Origin: Streptomyces sp. 3214.6
Lineage (GTDB): Bacteria > Actinomycetota > Actinomycetes > Streptomycetales > Streptomycetaceae
Length of the DNA: 64,000 bases
Assembly (NCBI RefSeq): GCF_900129855.1
Contig: NZ_LT670819.1
Span: forward strand, 124,001-188,000
Direction of reading: 5' to 3'
Part shown: positions 33,643 through 41,851 of the stretch, piece by piece
Layout of the letters: the number at the start of each line of letters is the position of its first letter
Numbering within the stretch: position 1 is the first letter of the stretch
Position numbers and translations under genes: made by a program
The notes under the pieces: model-generated
What the model was told of the DNA's origin: nothing
Database searches by the model: none
The model's input: the letters and a program-made list of their open reading frames with translations, nothing else

Positions 33643-34692
33643 ATGCAGCCGCTACCGCGGCGGCTGCGGTTCATCGCAGAGGAGTCCACGAACTCGTTCG
33701 TGCACCGGCTGGCGGAGACCAACGGGCTCGATACCCGAGAACTGCTGTCCATGCTCGGTGCGGGGGATGCGCTCGTTCCCGAGCCGGAGTTCAGCGAAGT
33801 ACATCTGAACGTGGCCGCGCACGGCAGGCTGGCCGCCTTGGCGGGATGCCGCACCGACGTCCTGGCACACGTGCTGCCCACGCTGCGCGCGCATCCGCTG
33901 CCCGATCCGGACGGTGCGCCGCCCCGCTGGGACGTCCCCAACCCGTGGGAGCCCGCCGGTGACTGCTTGGTGCGCGTGTGTGATCTGTGCGCGCTGGCCA
34001 AGCGGGCACGCCGGGATGCGTATGCGGTGTCGGCGGCCGGCTGGAGGGTGTGCGCCCGGCACCGGCGCTGGACGGACAACCTGCGAGAAGACGGGGTGAC
34101 CTGCATCCCGCTCACGCCTGTTCCGGAGGTCCTGGCAGCTCACCTGGAGCGTGTGCGACTTGAGCGGCGGCTGGGGACCGGCGGTCGCATCGCGTTCGCG
34201 GACGCCTTCCACATCGCTGTCTTCTGGTGGAACCAGGCCGCCCAGGTTCCTCCCGCGTGGGCGGTGCGCCACCAGCAGCTCGGCCTCAAGAAGGGCAGCG
34301 ACCGGCGGGTGGCTGCTTTGGTGGCCTACCCGGAGGTCGTCCAACTGGCCGGCGTTCTCGCGGCGCGGGAGCGCCGACGGCTGCGGGGCAGCTGGTCCCG
34401 CGCCCAGGACACCGACTGGCTGCGGGGCGTGCAGGCCCTGTTCGCCTCGTGGGAGCTGCGGGGCAGTTTCCCGATGGAGCCGGTGCTGCAGTGGGCGGCC
34501 CGGCATTCCGGGCGAGCGGACCTGCCCGGGCCGAAGCCGGTGCGGGGCCGTTATCGCCGCCTGGGCGCGTCGGGCCCCCACCCGCAGGTACTTCCCGCGG
34601 CTTCACTTGAGACCCTCACCTGCCTGCCCTGGCGGTTGGGCGACATAGAGGAGGCGCCGGCACATCTGTGGAGCGTGAGCAGCCGCGTCTGA
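33643..34692 (+). CDS. tniQ: TniQ-family transposition protein (module C)
   Basis: A 349-residue protein with the N-terminal TniQ signature LPRRLRFIAEESTNSFVHRL, a zinc cluster at about 110-145 (CDLC, then CARHRRW) and the ending LTCLPWRLGD. It is diverged from the module A copy but shares the full domain order. It is divergent from the helicase gene (about 200 bp) and convergent with tpg (45 bp). With tnsABC on the same strand 3.4 kb upstream it completes a Tn7/Tn5053-type machine. TniQ chooses the target, so this copy probably directs insertion; telomere choice is inferred from its neighbours. Confidence 0.8.
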   Translation: MQPLPRRLRFIAEESTNSFVHRLAETNGLDTRELLSMLGAGDALVPEPEFSEVHLNVAAHGRLAALAGCRTDVLAHVLPTLRAHPLPDPDGAPPRWDVPNPWEPAGDCLVRVCDLCALAKRARRDAYAVSAAGWRVCARHRRWTDNLREDGVTCIPLTPVPEVLAAHLERVRLERRLGTGGRIAFADAFHIAVFWWNQAAQVPPAWAVRHQQLGLKKGSDRRVAALVAYPEVVQLAGVLAARERRRLRGSWSRAQDTDWLRGVQALFASWELRGSFPMEPVLQWAARHSGRADLPGPKPVRGRYRRLGASGPHPQVLPAASLETLTCLPWRLGDIEEAPAHLWSVSSRV

Positions 34693-34736
34693 TGAGGGCG
34701 CAGCCGCAGGCGGGCGGGGTCGGGCTGCGGCAGCGG

Positions 34737-35360
34737 TCAGAGACCGAAGCCGATGTGGGAGACATAACGGTAGGCGCCGTGGTCAGAGCCGAGGCTGTCC
34801 GCGATGGCGTCCCAGGCCTCGTCCAGGGCTTGCTGGTCACCTGAGTTCCAGGCGTCCACGACCCGTCGCCAGTCGGTGCGGACATTGATCGTGCGGATGT
34901 TCAGGTCACGGCGCCGGTTGGGGGCGACATGCTGCTGGTCGACCGGAGAGATCTCGATGCGGGTGCCGCGGCCGTCGCGCCAGAGGCGCTGCTTGTAGTA
35001 GCCGACGAGGTTGTGGCGGCGGCAGGCCCAGAACGCCTGGTCGATCTTCTTCAGGTTGGCCGGCAGGGGGCGTTGCCGTGCCGTCATCCACCGGGCGATG
35101 GTCCGCTCGGTCACAGTGACCTGGGCCAGCCGTAACCAGGCAAGCCCCTGCTCGTCCCGGGCCAGATAGCGCAGGCGGACGGCCAAGCCCCTCGGATGAC
35201 TGACCGGGAACAGACCCCTGCGGGCCGCCCGCTCGTCGAGCTGACGTGCCAGCGCGGCCCCGCCGGATATGCCGGTAGCGCCGTAGCGCCCGAACCCCTC
35301 TCCCTGCTGCGCGGGAGGCGGAGGGAGGGTCCCGCCTGTCGGGAGCGTCACAGGTTCCAT
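34737..35360 (-). CDS. tpg: Telomere terminal protein, Tpg-like (module C)
   Basis: A 207-residue protein. A central HTH (WLRLAQVTVTERTIARWMTA) is followed by a basic middle part (YYKQRLWRDGRGTRIEISPV) and a C-terminal segment WRRVVDAWNSGDQQALDEAW with a final RYVSHIGFGL. The size, HTH type and position on the tap strand match Tpg, although it is diverged from the module A copy and the ending differs from the usual DYxEFxY. ATG 35360 follows GGAAGA. The frame is open about 100 codons further upstream with unlikely composition. Confidence 0.68.
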   Translation of the reverse strand: MEPVTLPTGGTLPPPPAQQGEGFGRYGATGISGGAALARQLDERAARRGLFPVSHPRGLAVRLRYLARDEQGLAWLRLAQVTVTERTIARWMTARQRPLPANLKKIDQAFWACRRHNLVGYYKQRLWRDGRGTRIEISPVDQQHVAPNRRRDLNIRTINVRTDWRRVVDAWNSGDQQALDEAWDAIADSLGSDHGAYRYVSHIGFGL

Positions 35361-35816
35361 GATTGGTCTTCCGCCTTGTCTGCCGTTGATGGTGATGGTG
35401 TGTCCGGCGTGATGAAGCTTCTCGTCCCCGAGGGACAGCAGGTCAGCGTGCCGTTTGCGCGGAGCGGGCGACGACAGGCCCGGGTAGGTTGTTCTCTCGC
35501 CCGGCGCGGGTGAGAGTGAGCCGAGCTGTTCGAGACCGCGCAGCAGGGTGGCGTCGGTACGGCCGCTGCGGTGGCGGGTACGGGCGTTCTCGAGCGCGCT
35601 GCCGGGGCGGACGCTGTCCTTCTGCCCTGTCGAGGGGACAGTGAGGTGGTCCCTGGGCTGGTGAAAGCGGCGGGCGGTGGCAAGCATCCGTGCCCTGGCG
35701 GCGGCAGCGGAGAGTGTGCCTGGCCCTCAAGGACGAAGGCGGTTTGCTGCGCCGTCGGCGGCCAGGTGGAGGCCGGGTCCGGGGTCTGAATGTGTCCGCC
35801 GGGTGCTGGGGCGGCA
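35361..35816. other. Tap-tpg intergenic region
   Basis: A 456-bp gap between tap and tpg, which are usually adjacent or overlapping. No convincing gene is present; the minus-strand frame leading into tpg is open but low-complexity. The gap may hold a separate tpg promoter or the remains of a lost gene. Confidence 0.35.
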
Positions 35817-37316
35817 TCAGGCGTTTCCGTGGACAGTGTAAGTCTCTTTGGCCTTGAGTTCGCTCAGGCCGTGTCCGGCGGTGAAGACTGCGCGCCAGTC
35901 ACCGGTCACGTGGAGTTCGTCGGTGCCGCTGACCTGGACAACGCCCAGTCCGGCCTGGTGGGCTTTGTGCGCCTTCATCCAGAGGTTGGCGAAGGACTGG
36001 GAACGAATGAGGTGCATCCAGTCGGGGCGGCACAGATCCCGGTTGGCGTTCGACTCCCCCAACGTGGACACCAGCTTGGCGTACATGGCTTTGACGTATT
36101 CGCGGGTGAGGTCGTCGCCGGCCTCCAGTGCCTGCTGGCGAGCGTCGCGCAGGAGGTTGCGGAACTTCACGAGCAGGTGCTCGGTGCAGCCGGAGGTGTA
36201 GGACTCATGGATGCGAGGCGGCTCGCACAGGCCGTGACGGGTGGACAGGCGCAGCAGCAGGCGCAGGGTGGGTTCGGTGACCCACAGGGGCCCGGGCTCG
36301 TCGCGCGGGCCGAGCGGATTGGGCAGGACGTCGTCGTGGGACCAGCTGGGGGGCGTGATCAGGTGGACTCCGGCGCGTTTGCTGTCGTGGGAGTCGCCGG
36401 TGCTGTGTTCGAGACGGCCGAGCGGGAGGTGGGTCTGCAGGGCGCTGAGGTAGGCGCCATTGACGTCCAGTGCGGTGACCTGGTGTTCGCCGGGCGGCAG
36501 GTGCGGGCGTCGCCAGTGGGGGCGGGCCTCCCAGATCTGGTCGGGCGCGCCGGCGCTGGGACGGCGCAGGATGTCCGGCAGCGACGGGTGGTGGACGATG
36601 TCGTAGCGACCGTTTCTGCGGGACAGCTCCAGCAGACGCATGGCATCCGGTATGGCACGGCGCTTCAAGGTCTCCAGAGCGGCGGCCGGGTCGTCGGGAT
36701 GGCCGGCCCGTGCCTCCTCCACGGCCGCGGTGATGAATTCGTTCGGGTCAAGGTGGCGGGGCGCGGAGACCGGTCGTACCGGCCGGAGCGCAGCCGGAGG
36801 CGACGGGGCGGCAGGGACGGGCGGGTGGGCCGGTGAGGGAGTTGAGTTGCGAGGTGAGGGGATGCGGGCCGCCGGGGCGGCTGGTGCCTCCCGGCATTCT
36901 TCGGGGGTGAGGTGCTGGGGGAATCCGGCGACCTGCTGGTGGGCTGGGTGTCCGCACAGGACGCAGGGCTGCGCGCTGTGCAGGGTTCCGTCAGCTGCTG
37001 CCTGTAGATGGGGGTCCCCGGCGGCCATAGGCAGGGGCAACACGGTCTGCGTAAAGGCCGGTTCAGGCTCGTCGCCCATGAGCCTGAGGCGTGTCTCCGC
37101 GCCTGTGAGGAAGTGGGTGTAGCGGGCGCGGTGGGCTCCGGCTGGCTCTTGGCCGCTCTCCCACGCTTCCAGTGTACTGGTGTCCACGTCGCAGGCCTGC
37201 GCAACTTGATCGGCGTCGAGGTGGAGCTGCTGGCGTAATCGGCGCCGCCGGCCGGGGCCCGGAAGGGGGATGCGAGCAGTGGCGATGAGTTCGTCGATGG
37301 CCTGGAATGCACCCAT
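35817..37316 (-). CDS. tap: Telomere-associated protein Tap (module C)
   Basis: A 499-residue protein, shorter than the module A Tap (680) but with the same layout. An N-terminal HTH (QQLHLDADQVAQACDVDTSTLEAWESG, about 25-55) is followed by a Pro-rich linker with CVLCGHPAH. The polymerase-like series is VTALDVNGAYLSALQ near 285, VKAMYAKLVSTLGES near 412 and LHVTGDWRAVF near 473. The motif A-type Asp-Val-Asn-Gly-Ala-Tyr-Leu is close to family-B polymerases. ATG 37316 is chosen over ATG 37343 because similarity to the other Tap begins there; both are possible. Confidence 0.8.
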   Translation of the reverse strand: MGAFQAIDELIATARIPLPGPGRRRRLRQQLHLDADQVAQACDVDTSTLEAWESGQEPAGAHRARYTHFLTGAETRLRLMGDEPEPAFTQTVLPLPMAAGDPHLQAAADGTLHSAQPCVLCGHPAHQQVAGFPQHLTPEECREAPAAPAARIPSPRNSTPSPAHPPVPAAPSPPAALRPVRPVSAPRHLDPNEFITAAVEEARAGHPDDPAAALETLKRRAIPDAMRLLELSRRNGRYDIVHHPSLPDILRRPSAGAPDQIWEARPHWRRPHLPPGEHQVTALDVNGAYLSALQTHLPLGRLEHSTGDSHDSKRAGVHLITPPSWSHDDVLPNPLGPRDEPGPLWVTEPTLRLLLRLSTRHGLCEPPRIHESYTSGCTEHLLVKFRNLLRDARQQALEAGDDLTREYVKAMYAKLVSTLGESNANRDLCRPDWMHLIRSQSFANLWMKAHKAHQAGLGVVQVSGTDELHVTGDWRAVFTAGHGLSELKAKETYTVHGNA

Positions 37317-37422
37317 GGCTGTCCTGTTCAAGGAGTCCGTCACAGCAGACCGTGGCCGTGCAGGGCTGCCTCGGCGCCGGTTATGATCATTTTAGGGGCG
37401 CCAGGCGGGGTGTGGGCCAATA

Positions 37423-37437
37423 AGTTGATATTCAACT
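37423..37437. promoter_or_regulatory. AGTTGA-TAT-TCAACT palindrome upstream of tap
   Basis: A 6-bp-arm inverted repeat about 80 bp upstream of tap in a locally AT-rich stretch (37380-37455), suited to a promoter with operator. The TCAACTCCC stretch also occurs in the hairpin next to tnsA, which may be chance. Confidence 0.35.
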
Positions 37438-37633
37438 CCCTTTACTTATAGGCGAGTTAGTGGGCCGGAGGGTGGTGCTCGTGGTCTTGCAGGCGGGGCA
37501 TTTCCGGCGCAGCAGGCCCGAGCAGGCGGCCGTTTGTGCGACGACTTGGGCACCGCTGTCCAGCGTCACGCCGGGGCGGAAGCATCGCGACGTTGTCAGT
37601 GGGCGACGACAGAATGCGGCCGACGCAGCAGCC

Positions 37634-37688
37634 CGGTCAGGGCACCTGTGCATCAGGCCGGCGGCCTGATGCACAGGTGCCCTGACCG
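37634..37688. repeat. 55-bp near-perfect palindrome
   Basis: Two perfect 26-bp arms (beginning CGGTCAGGGCACCTGTGCAT) separated by GGC. It lies 291 bp upstream of tap and 55 bp upstream of the next gene. Far longer than the usual terminator, it resembles the fold-back palindromes of Streptomyces telomeres, but a single palindrome is not a telomere. It could also be a strong bidirectional terminator, a replication-related cruciform, or the trace of an inverted junction. Confidence 0.75.
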
Positions 37689-37742
37689 ACGCACTGGTGT
37701 ACCCCGCTGTATCTGCCAGGTCCGTGCAGGAGGTTCGTCATC

Positions 37743-39374
37743 ATGGCAAACGCGCTTGTCGCCCCGTTCCGTTCCCGTCGCGCAGCCGTCCCGCCCGGCG
37801 GCGACGGCGACAGTCCCGGCGAAGTGCCGGTGCAGTCTGGGGACTTCACCCACCGTGCGGCCATACTGGTTCGTGTCCCCTCCGGCATGCAGGAGGGCAT
37901 CGCCCGTGAGCAGTGGGAGCGGTGCGGACTGCTCTTCTCCCGCGTGGACGATGCCCGCCAGGGGGGCGCCATGGTGCTGTACCGGGTGGAGGTACGCCTG
38001 TTGGGAAGCCGCTGGGGTGCGTTGAGTGAGGCTGAGCGGCGGGTTACGGAATCGCTGGCTGGCCGCGTGACGGCACACATCGGGGACTCCGCTTTGTTGG
38101 AACCCGAGGATGCGCAAATGGCTGCGAGTACTTGGCACGTGCATCGCAAGATCGACTGGGGGTCCGGCTGGTGGCGGACCCGTGCTGCGCGGCTGTGGGT
38201 GCAGGTGGGGGCCGCGGATGTGCACCGACGGGTGCGCCTGGACGGTCCGGGCACCGAGGAGGCGGCTGTGGCGGCTCTTCGCCAGAGGCCAGATCTGGGA
38301 GGTGTGACGTTTGACGACGAGCTCCATGACGTGCGGCCCGGAATCGTCTCCGCACACGCCTTGCGGTCTCAGGATCCGGCCCCCTGGCACACTCGGGCCT
38401 GGGGGCTTCTCGGCGTGGCGGTGGGTGCCGCCGCGATGCTCTTCGGCTGGGTGCTGGCAGGGCTGGGCCTGGGCTGGCAGGTCGTGCTGGCACCGCTGCT
38501 ACCAGCGGCCGCGTGGTGGGTGGGCCCCTGGTTCGCCGCCCCGGAACGGCACTCCCGGATGATCACGTGGCTGTGCGGGCTGGCCATGGTCGGCGGCGCG
38601 GGGTTCTGCGGCTTCATAATCCGGGGGATTTCCACGGCGCTGGGAAGCGTGGGCGGTCTGGGGCCGGCGGCGCTCATCCTGTGCGGGCTGCCGGTGCTGC
38701 GCGGCTGCATGTATGCGCTGCGCCAGAGCTGGATCTCCCGCAACGTCGCTGCCCTGCTGTCGGTCGCCGTTCTTCCCCTGCCGTGGGTACTGCCCTGGAT
38801 GGGGCGGCTGGCCCAGGGTGTCTACCTGACCGTGTGCCTTGGCGTCCCTCTCGCGGCCGCCAACGTCGATCCCGTCTGGACGTATCTCGCTGGCGTGAAA
38901 CTGGCGGGCCTGTGCATCGCCGCCCTGCTGTGCGGGCTGGCGGGACTCGGCTGGGCCCGGCACTTCTACTGGATCACCGGATCGAGGACGTACTGCATCG
39001 CCGTCGTCGGCACGCTCACCGCGCTGATGACGGTGGTGGCCCTGATCGTGGGTCTGTCCTCGGCCACCGCAGCGGCTGATCGCACCGCCGCACAGGCCGC
39101 GGCCGGACGGGATCCTTCGCCCTTTTTCGGGATCAGTTCCCGGCTGGTGTGTGTGCGCCCGATCGATGTGGCAAACACGGCCGTGCAGCCGGGACCGTTG
39201 CCCACCAGCCACCCGGTTGTCGCGTTCGACGTCACCGGGGACGAGACCTGGCTGTGGGATCCCCGGCGGGAGAAGAACACCGCCGACCTCGCCAAGCGGG
39301 CACTGCGCGTGCGCACCGAGCAGATCGTCACCCGGCCAGCGGCCCGAGGTGTCCCCGCCTGTCCCCCGCTCTAG
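37743..39374 (+). CDS. Polytopic membrane protein, unknown
   Basis: A 543-residue protein. The first 220 residues are soluble and contain an alpha/beta domain (THRAAILVRVPSGMQEGIAR, then VLYRVEVRLLG). About seven transmembrane helices follow between 225 and 450 (for example WGLLGVAVGAAAMLFGWVLA and AALLSVAVLPLPWVLPW), then a C-terminal soluble segment with DVTGDETWLWDPRREKN. ATG 37743 follows GGAGG. Double hairpins follow the stop. No family is recognised; it may be a cell-surface or transfer-associated protein. Confidence 0.72.
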   Translation: MANALVAPFRSRRAAVPPGGDGDSPGEVPVQSGDFTHRAAILVRVPSGMQEGIAREQWERCGLLFSRVDDARQGGAMVLYRVEVRLLGSRWGALSEAERRVTESLAGRVTAHIGDSALLEPEDAQMAASTWHVHRKIDWGSGWWRTRAARLWVQVGAADVHRRVRLDGPGTEEAAVAALRQRPDLGGVTFDDELHDVRPGIVSAHALRSQDPAPWHTRAWGLLGVAVGAAAMLFGWVLAGLGLGWQVVLAPLLPAAAWWVGPWFAAPERHSRMITWLCGLAMVGGAGFCGFIIRGISTALGSVGGLGPAALILCGLPVLRGCMYALRQSWISRNVAALLSVAVLPLPWVLPWMGRLAQGVYLTVCLGVPLAAANVDPVWTYLAGVKLAGLCIAALLCGLAGLGWARHFYWITGSRTYCIAVVGTLTALMTVVALIVGLSSATAAADRTAAQAAAGRDPSPFFGISSRLVCVRPIDVANTAVQPGPLPTSHPVVAFDVTGDETWLWDPRREKNTADLAKRALRVRTEQIVTRPAARGVPACPPL

Positions 39375-39382
39375 GCCTCTGC

Positions 39383-39416
39383 GGCTGCCCATACGGCAGC
39401 CCGGTCCGGACCGGGC
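39383..39416 (+). terminator. Double hairpin between two genes
   Basis: GGCTGCC-N5-GGCAGCC (39383-39401) overlaps the perfect 18-bp palindrome GCCCGGTCCGGACCGGGC (39399-39416). It lies between the membrane-protein stop and the next start, and probably acts as a terminator. Confidence 0.6.
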
Positions 39417-39430
39417 GGGGGCGGTGGGCA

Positions 39431-40033
39431 ATGATGATCGGTATGAATGAGCAGTGGGCCGGTGTGGTGGGCGCGGTGGCCGGCGGGGTGCTGGCGGGAG
39501 TGCCGGCGCTGTTGAGTGCCCGGTGGAGTCGCCAGAGTCAGCGCGAGCAGACTCAAGCCCAGCACGTTCTCCTGGCGGGCCAGCTGCAGTCTGCTCATCT
39601 GCTGCAGATGATGGAGCCGCGGCGGCGGGTCTACGGCGACTTCATCGCCGCGGTGCACCAGCTGCGCAGCAAGCTGTACGAGGCGTGGGGCAGGGGACAC
39701 GGAGACGGCTACGGTCCGATGCTCGTCGTCCTGGAGGATGAGGAGCTCAGCCGGCGACTGGAGCATGTGCGCGCCCAGATCGCACTCGAAGGCCCCGAGC
39801 CGGTCGTCGCAGCGGCCGAGAGCGTCATGGAACTGATCAGCGCCTTGTATGCCCACGTCTTTTCCGTCGAGGAGAGCGGCATCATGGGCGAGTTCGCCGC
39901 CGCGGGTGAAGAGGTGGCCGCCCCTGAGGAGTTGGCTGAGCTGAAACAACGGCTGGACAGCATGATCACAGCCGCCCGTCAGGCCCTGGCCGAGTACGGT
40001 ACCACCGCACTGCTGCCGTCCATCGGCCGGTAG
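39431..40033 (+). CDS. Membrane-anchored helical protein
   Basis: A 200-residue protein. One N-terminal hydrophobic helix (WAGVVGAVAGGVLAGVPALL) is followed by a long amphipathic alpha-helical body (LLAGQLQSAHLLQMMEPRRR, then YGDFIAAVHQLRSKLYEAW), a form common in Streptomyces for small membrane-tethered coiled-coil proteins. ATG 39431 is used; 39434 and 39443 are alternatives. Function is not known. Confidence 0.65.
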   Translation: MMIGMNEQWAGVVGAVAGGVLAGVPALLSARWSRQSQREQTQAQHVLLAGQLQSAHLLQMMEPRRRVYGDFIAAVHQLRSKLYEAWGRGHGDGYGPMLVVLEDEELSRRLEHVRAQIALEGPEPVVAAAESVMELISALYAHVFSVEESGIMGEFAAAGEEVAAPEELAELKQRLDSMITAARQALAEYGTTALLPSIGR

Positions 40034-40379
40034 CCGCCCTTGCACGCCGCCACCTGCACCAGGTCGCCGCACTGGGTGGGCCCAGTAGCGGCCGTCGGTT
40101 CAAGGGGGGCTGGCTTGCACGATGAGGCGGTGAGCGGTTCCTTGTAGCGAAGGGCTGCGTGCGACTGACCGAACCCGTTGTGGATCAGTTCGTCGCACGG
40201 CCGGAGTGATGACCGCAAGTCCGCTGCGGGCAACCAGGTCACCGGCGGTGTAAGCGCCGTCGGCGTCCCTCCAGTAGTCCTGCCGGGAAAGACACGCAGC
40301 GTCCGGACGGAGTGCCTCGCCTACGATCGCGCTGCCCGCCGCCTTGAGTGTGCCGACGTCGCCTTCGATGGCGGGAGGC
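40034..40379. other. Intergenic stretch without a recognised gene
   Basis: About 346 bp. The frames here are short or of atypical composition, and no hairpin or repeat of note was found. Confidence 0.3.
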
Positions 40380-40904
40380 CTACGACGGCAGGGTGAACGG
40401 TGGATCGCCAAGGCCGCGGGCCGGCCGCTTAGGCATCGGTGACTTCCCGTCGTCTCCGTCCCAGCGGCGCTCATACTGGTCCGGGAGGCTTCCCCAGCCC
40501 CAGCAGGGCACCGGGCGGTCGGGGATCTCGTCGAATTCGTCGAGGGAATCAGCTTCCCCCTCCGCCACCGTACACAGGTGGGTCCAGCGGTCGCCGAGGT
40601 CGAAGACGTAGGCGAACTGCTCGCCGTCCTGCAACCTGTCCAGTGTCGTGCCGTGGCCGTCCACCAAGCCGTCCGGGGCCTCGTCGTCCCACTGTTCCAG
40701 AGGGCTGATGGTGGTGCCGTCGGACAGGGTGAACAAGTGCAGATGGCACAGATCCCAGCGGGCGAAGGCGAGGTCGATAGCTGCGGCGAGTTCGGCGAAA
40801 GAGTGCGAGCTTGCCGCGGTGAAGATCCGGCCGGGGCGAGGCCACAGATCCCTGCCGTGCCCGGAGACCAGCTCCACCCGGATGGACAGTCCGACAGCCG
40901 CCAT
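40380..40904 (-). CDS. Plasmid pRiA4b ORF-3-family protein
   Basis: A 174-residue protein with the family's order of motifs: SSHSFAELAAAIDLAFARWD, CHLHLFTL, then YVFDLGDRWTHLCTV and a C-terminal WGWGSLPDQYERRWDGDD. The family is widespread on plasmids and mobile elements; its biochemical role is unknown. ATG 40904 was chosen because it begins the conserved strand; an in-frame ATG lies six codons upstream at 40922. Confidence 0.78.
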   Translation of the reverse strand: MAAVGLSIRVELVSGHGRDLWPRPGRIFTAASSHSFAELAAAIDLAFARWDLCHLHLFTLSDGTTISPLEQWDDEAPDGLVDGHGTTLDRLQDGEQFAYVFDLGDRWTHLCTVAEGEADSLDEFDEIPDRPVPCWGWGSLPDQYERRWDGDDGKSPMPKRPARGLGDPPFTLPS

Positions 40905-41135
40905 GATCACAGACCCTCTCATGCGCCAATTCCGCAGACCGGACCGAGACTAGCGCGGGACAGCCTGGCGCCTCAGGGCTCAGCGGCCGGCGGGGGCAGG
41001 CTGATCACCCAAGTCTCCTCCGGTACGGCCGTGTTAAGCAGGTTGACGAGCTGAGTGGTCACGCCGTGGGCGTTGTACCCGTGCAGGGAGAAACTTCTTT
41101 GTCTCCTCTCGTGGGAAGCGCTGATACTTTGACAA

Positions 41136-41669
41136 ATGACGACCGAGTCACCCCGCTACGGAATACGCGCCATCTCGTGGAGCGCCATCCAAGCCGATCG
41201 ATACCCTCACGAGCCGGACACCGCGTACTGGGACGGAACCGAGATCGCGGAACTGAACCGGCTTCGGGGCCTGGTGGTAGTCCAGGCCGCGGAGACCGAA
41301 GCAGTGCTCGGCATGATCCTCTCCCGCCTCAACCCAACTGCCCGCACAGACCAGCCTGCAGGACGGCTGCTGCTGCACATACGGCAGAGAATCGACGGCT
41401 TCTGCGACACCGAGTGGCCACCGGCGCTTGATCTCATCGACGCCGCCGTCAGGCGGCGCAACAGAGTGGTCCACGACAGTCCAACGATCGGCAGGGTCTG
41501 GCGCGAGTACGCAACCGGTAGTGGTGAGTGGGTACACGTCCTGACGCAGCTGGGTGACGACGAATGCAACACCAACAGCCTGGTGGGTGACCTGGCACTC
41601 CAGCAGGACGCGACCGCTGCCGCTGTTGAACTACTCAACAGCCTCAGCGTCCCGGCACAGTCTCCGTAA
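41136..41669 (+). CDS. Hypothetical helical protein
   Basis: A 177-residue soluble protein with a helix-rich core containing AELNRLRGLVVVQAAETEAV and a C-terminal helix. The segments LDLIDAAVRRRNRVVHDSPT and WVHVLTQLG recall small HEPN-like or Cthe_2314-like folds (R-x-x-x-N-x-x-x-H: RRRNRVVH), a motif found in RNase-type toxins. The resemblance is weak. It stands alone before the SIR2 gene, on the opposite strand. Confidence 0.6.
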   Translation: MTTESPRYGIRAISWSAIQADRYPHEPDTAYWDGTEIAELNRLRGLVVVQAAETEAVLGMILSRLNPTARTDQPAGRLLLHIRQRIDGFCDTEWPPALDLIDAAVRRRNRVVHDSPTIGRVWREYATGSGEWVHVLTQLGDDECNTNSLVGDLALQQDATAAAVELLNSLSVPAQSP

Positions 41670-41851
41670 CGTCCCGGGGCTCGTCCCCCGGTCTGGGCGG
41701 CGTTCAGGCTTCGTTGCGGGTTTTCCGGGCCGAGCCTCGCTCGAAAGGCGTAGGAGGCCAAGACGCAGGATGGGGCAGCCTTGGGCAACTCCTGCCTACG
41801 GTGGCCAGCTATTGCGGTCACGGACCGGCACTGGAGAGCAGCGGATGGGTG

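Larger units (their letters stand above)
25970..37343 (+). mobile_element. Candidate telomeric Tn7-like transposon (module C)
   Basis: Contents in order: tnsA, tnsB, tnsC, an unknown gene, a TtrA-like helicase, tniQ, tpg and tap. The presence of DDE transposase, AAA ATPase and TniQ shows a Tn7/Tn5053-class machine. The co-located tap/tpg and helicase genes are end-replication genes. The left limit is placed at the repeat next to tnsA. The right limit is not resolved: no inverted copy of the left end was found by eye, and the element may originally have ended in a telomere. Coordinates are approximate. Confidence 0.55.

Noticed and set aside
35361..35687. N-terminal extension of the module C Tpg by about 108 residues
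   Set aside because: The in-frame upstream sequence is low-complexity, far exceeds normal Tpg length, and a good ribosome site precedes ATG 35360.
37634..37688. Calling the 55-bp palindrome an actual telomere
   Set aside because: Streptomyces telomeres hold several packed palindromes at a physical end; here there is one, inside continuous DNA.
40031..40046. Third copy of the repeat near 40 kb (GCCGCCCTTGCAC)
   Set aside because: The 13-bp match to the end of the 188-bp repeat does not extend on either side; taken as chance.
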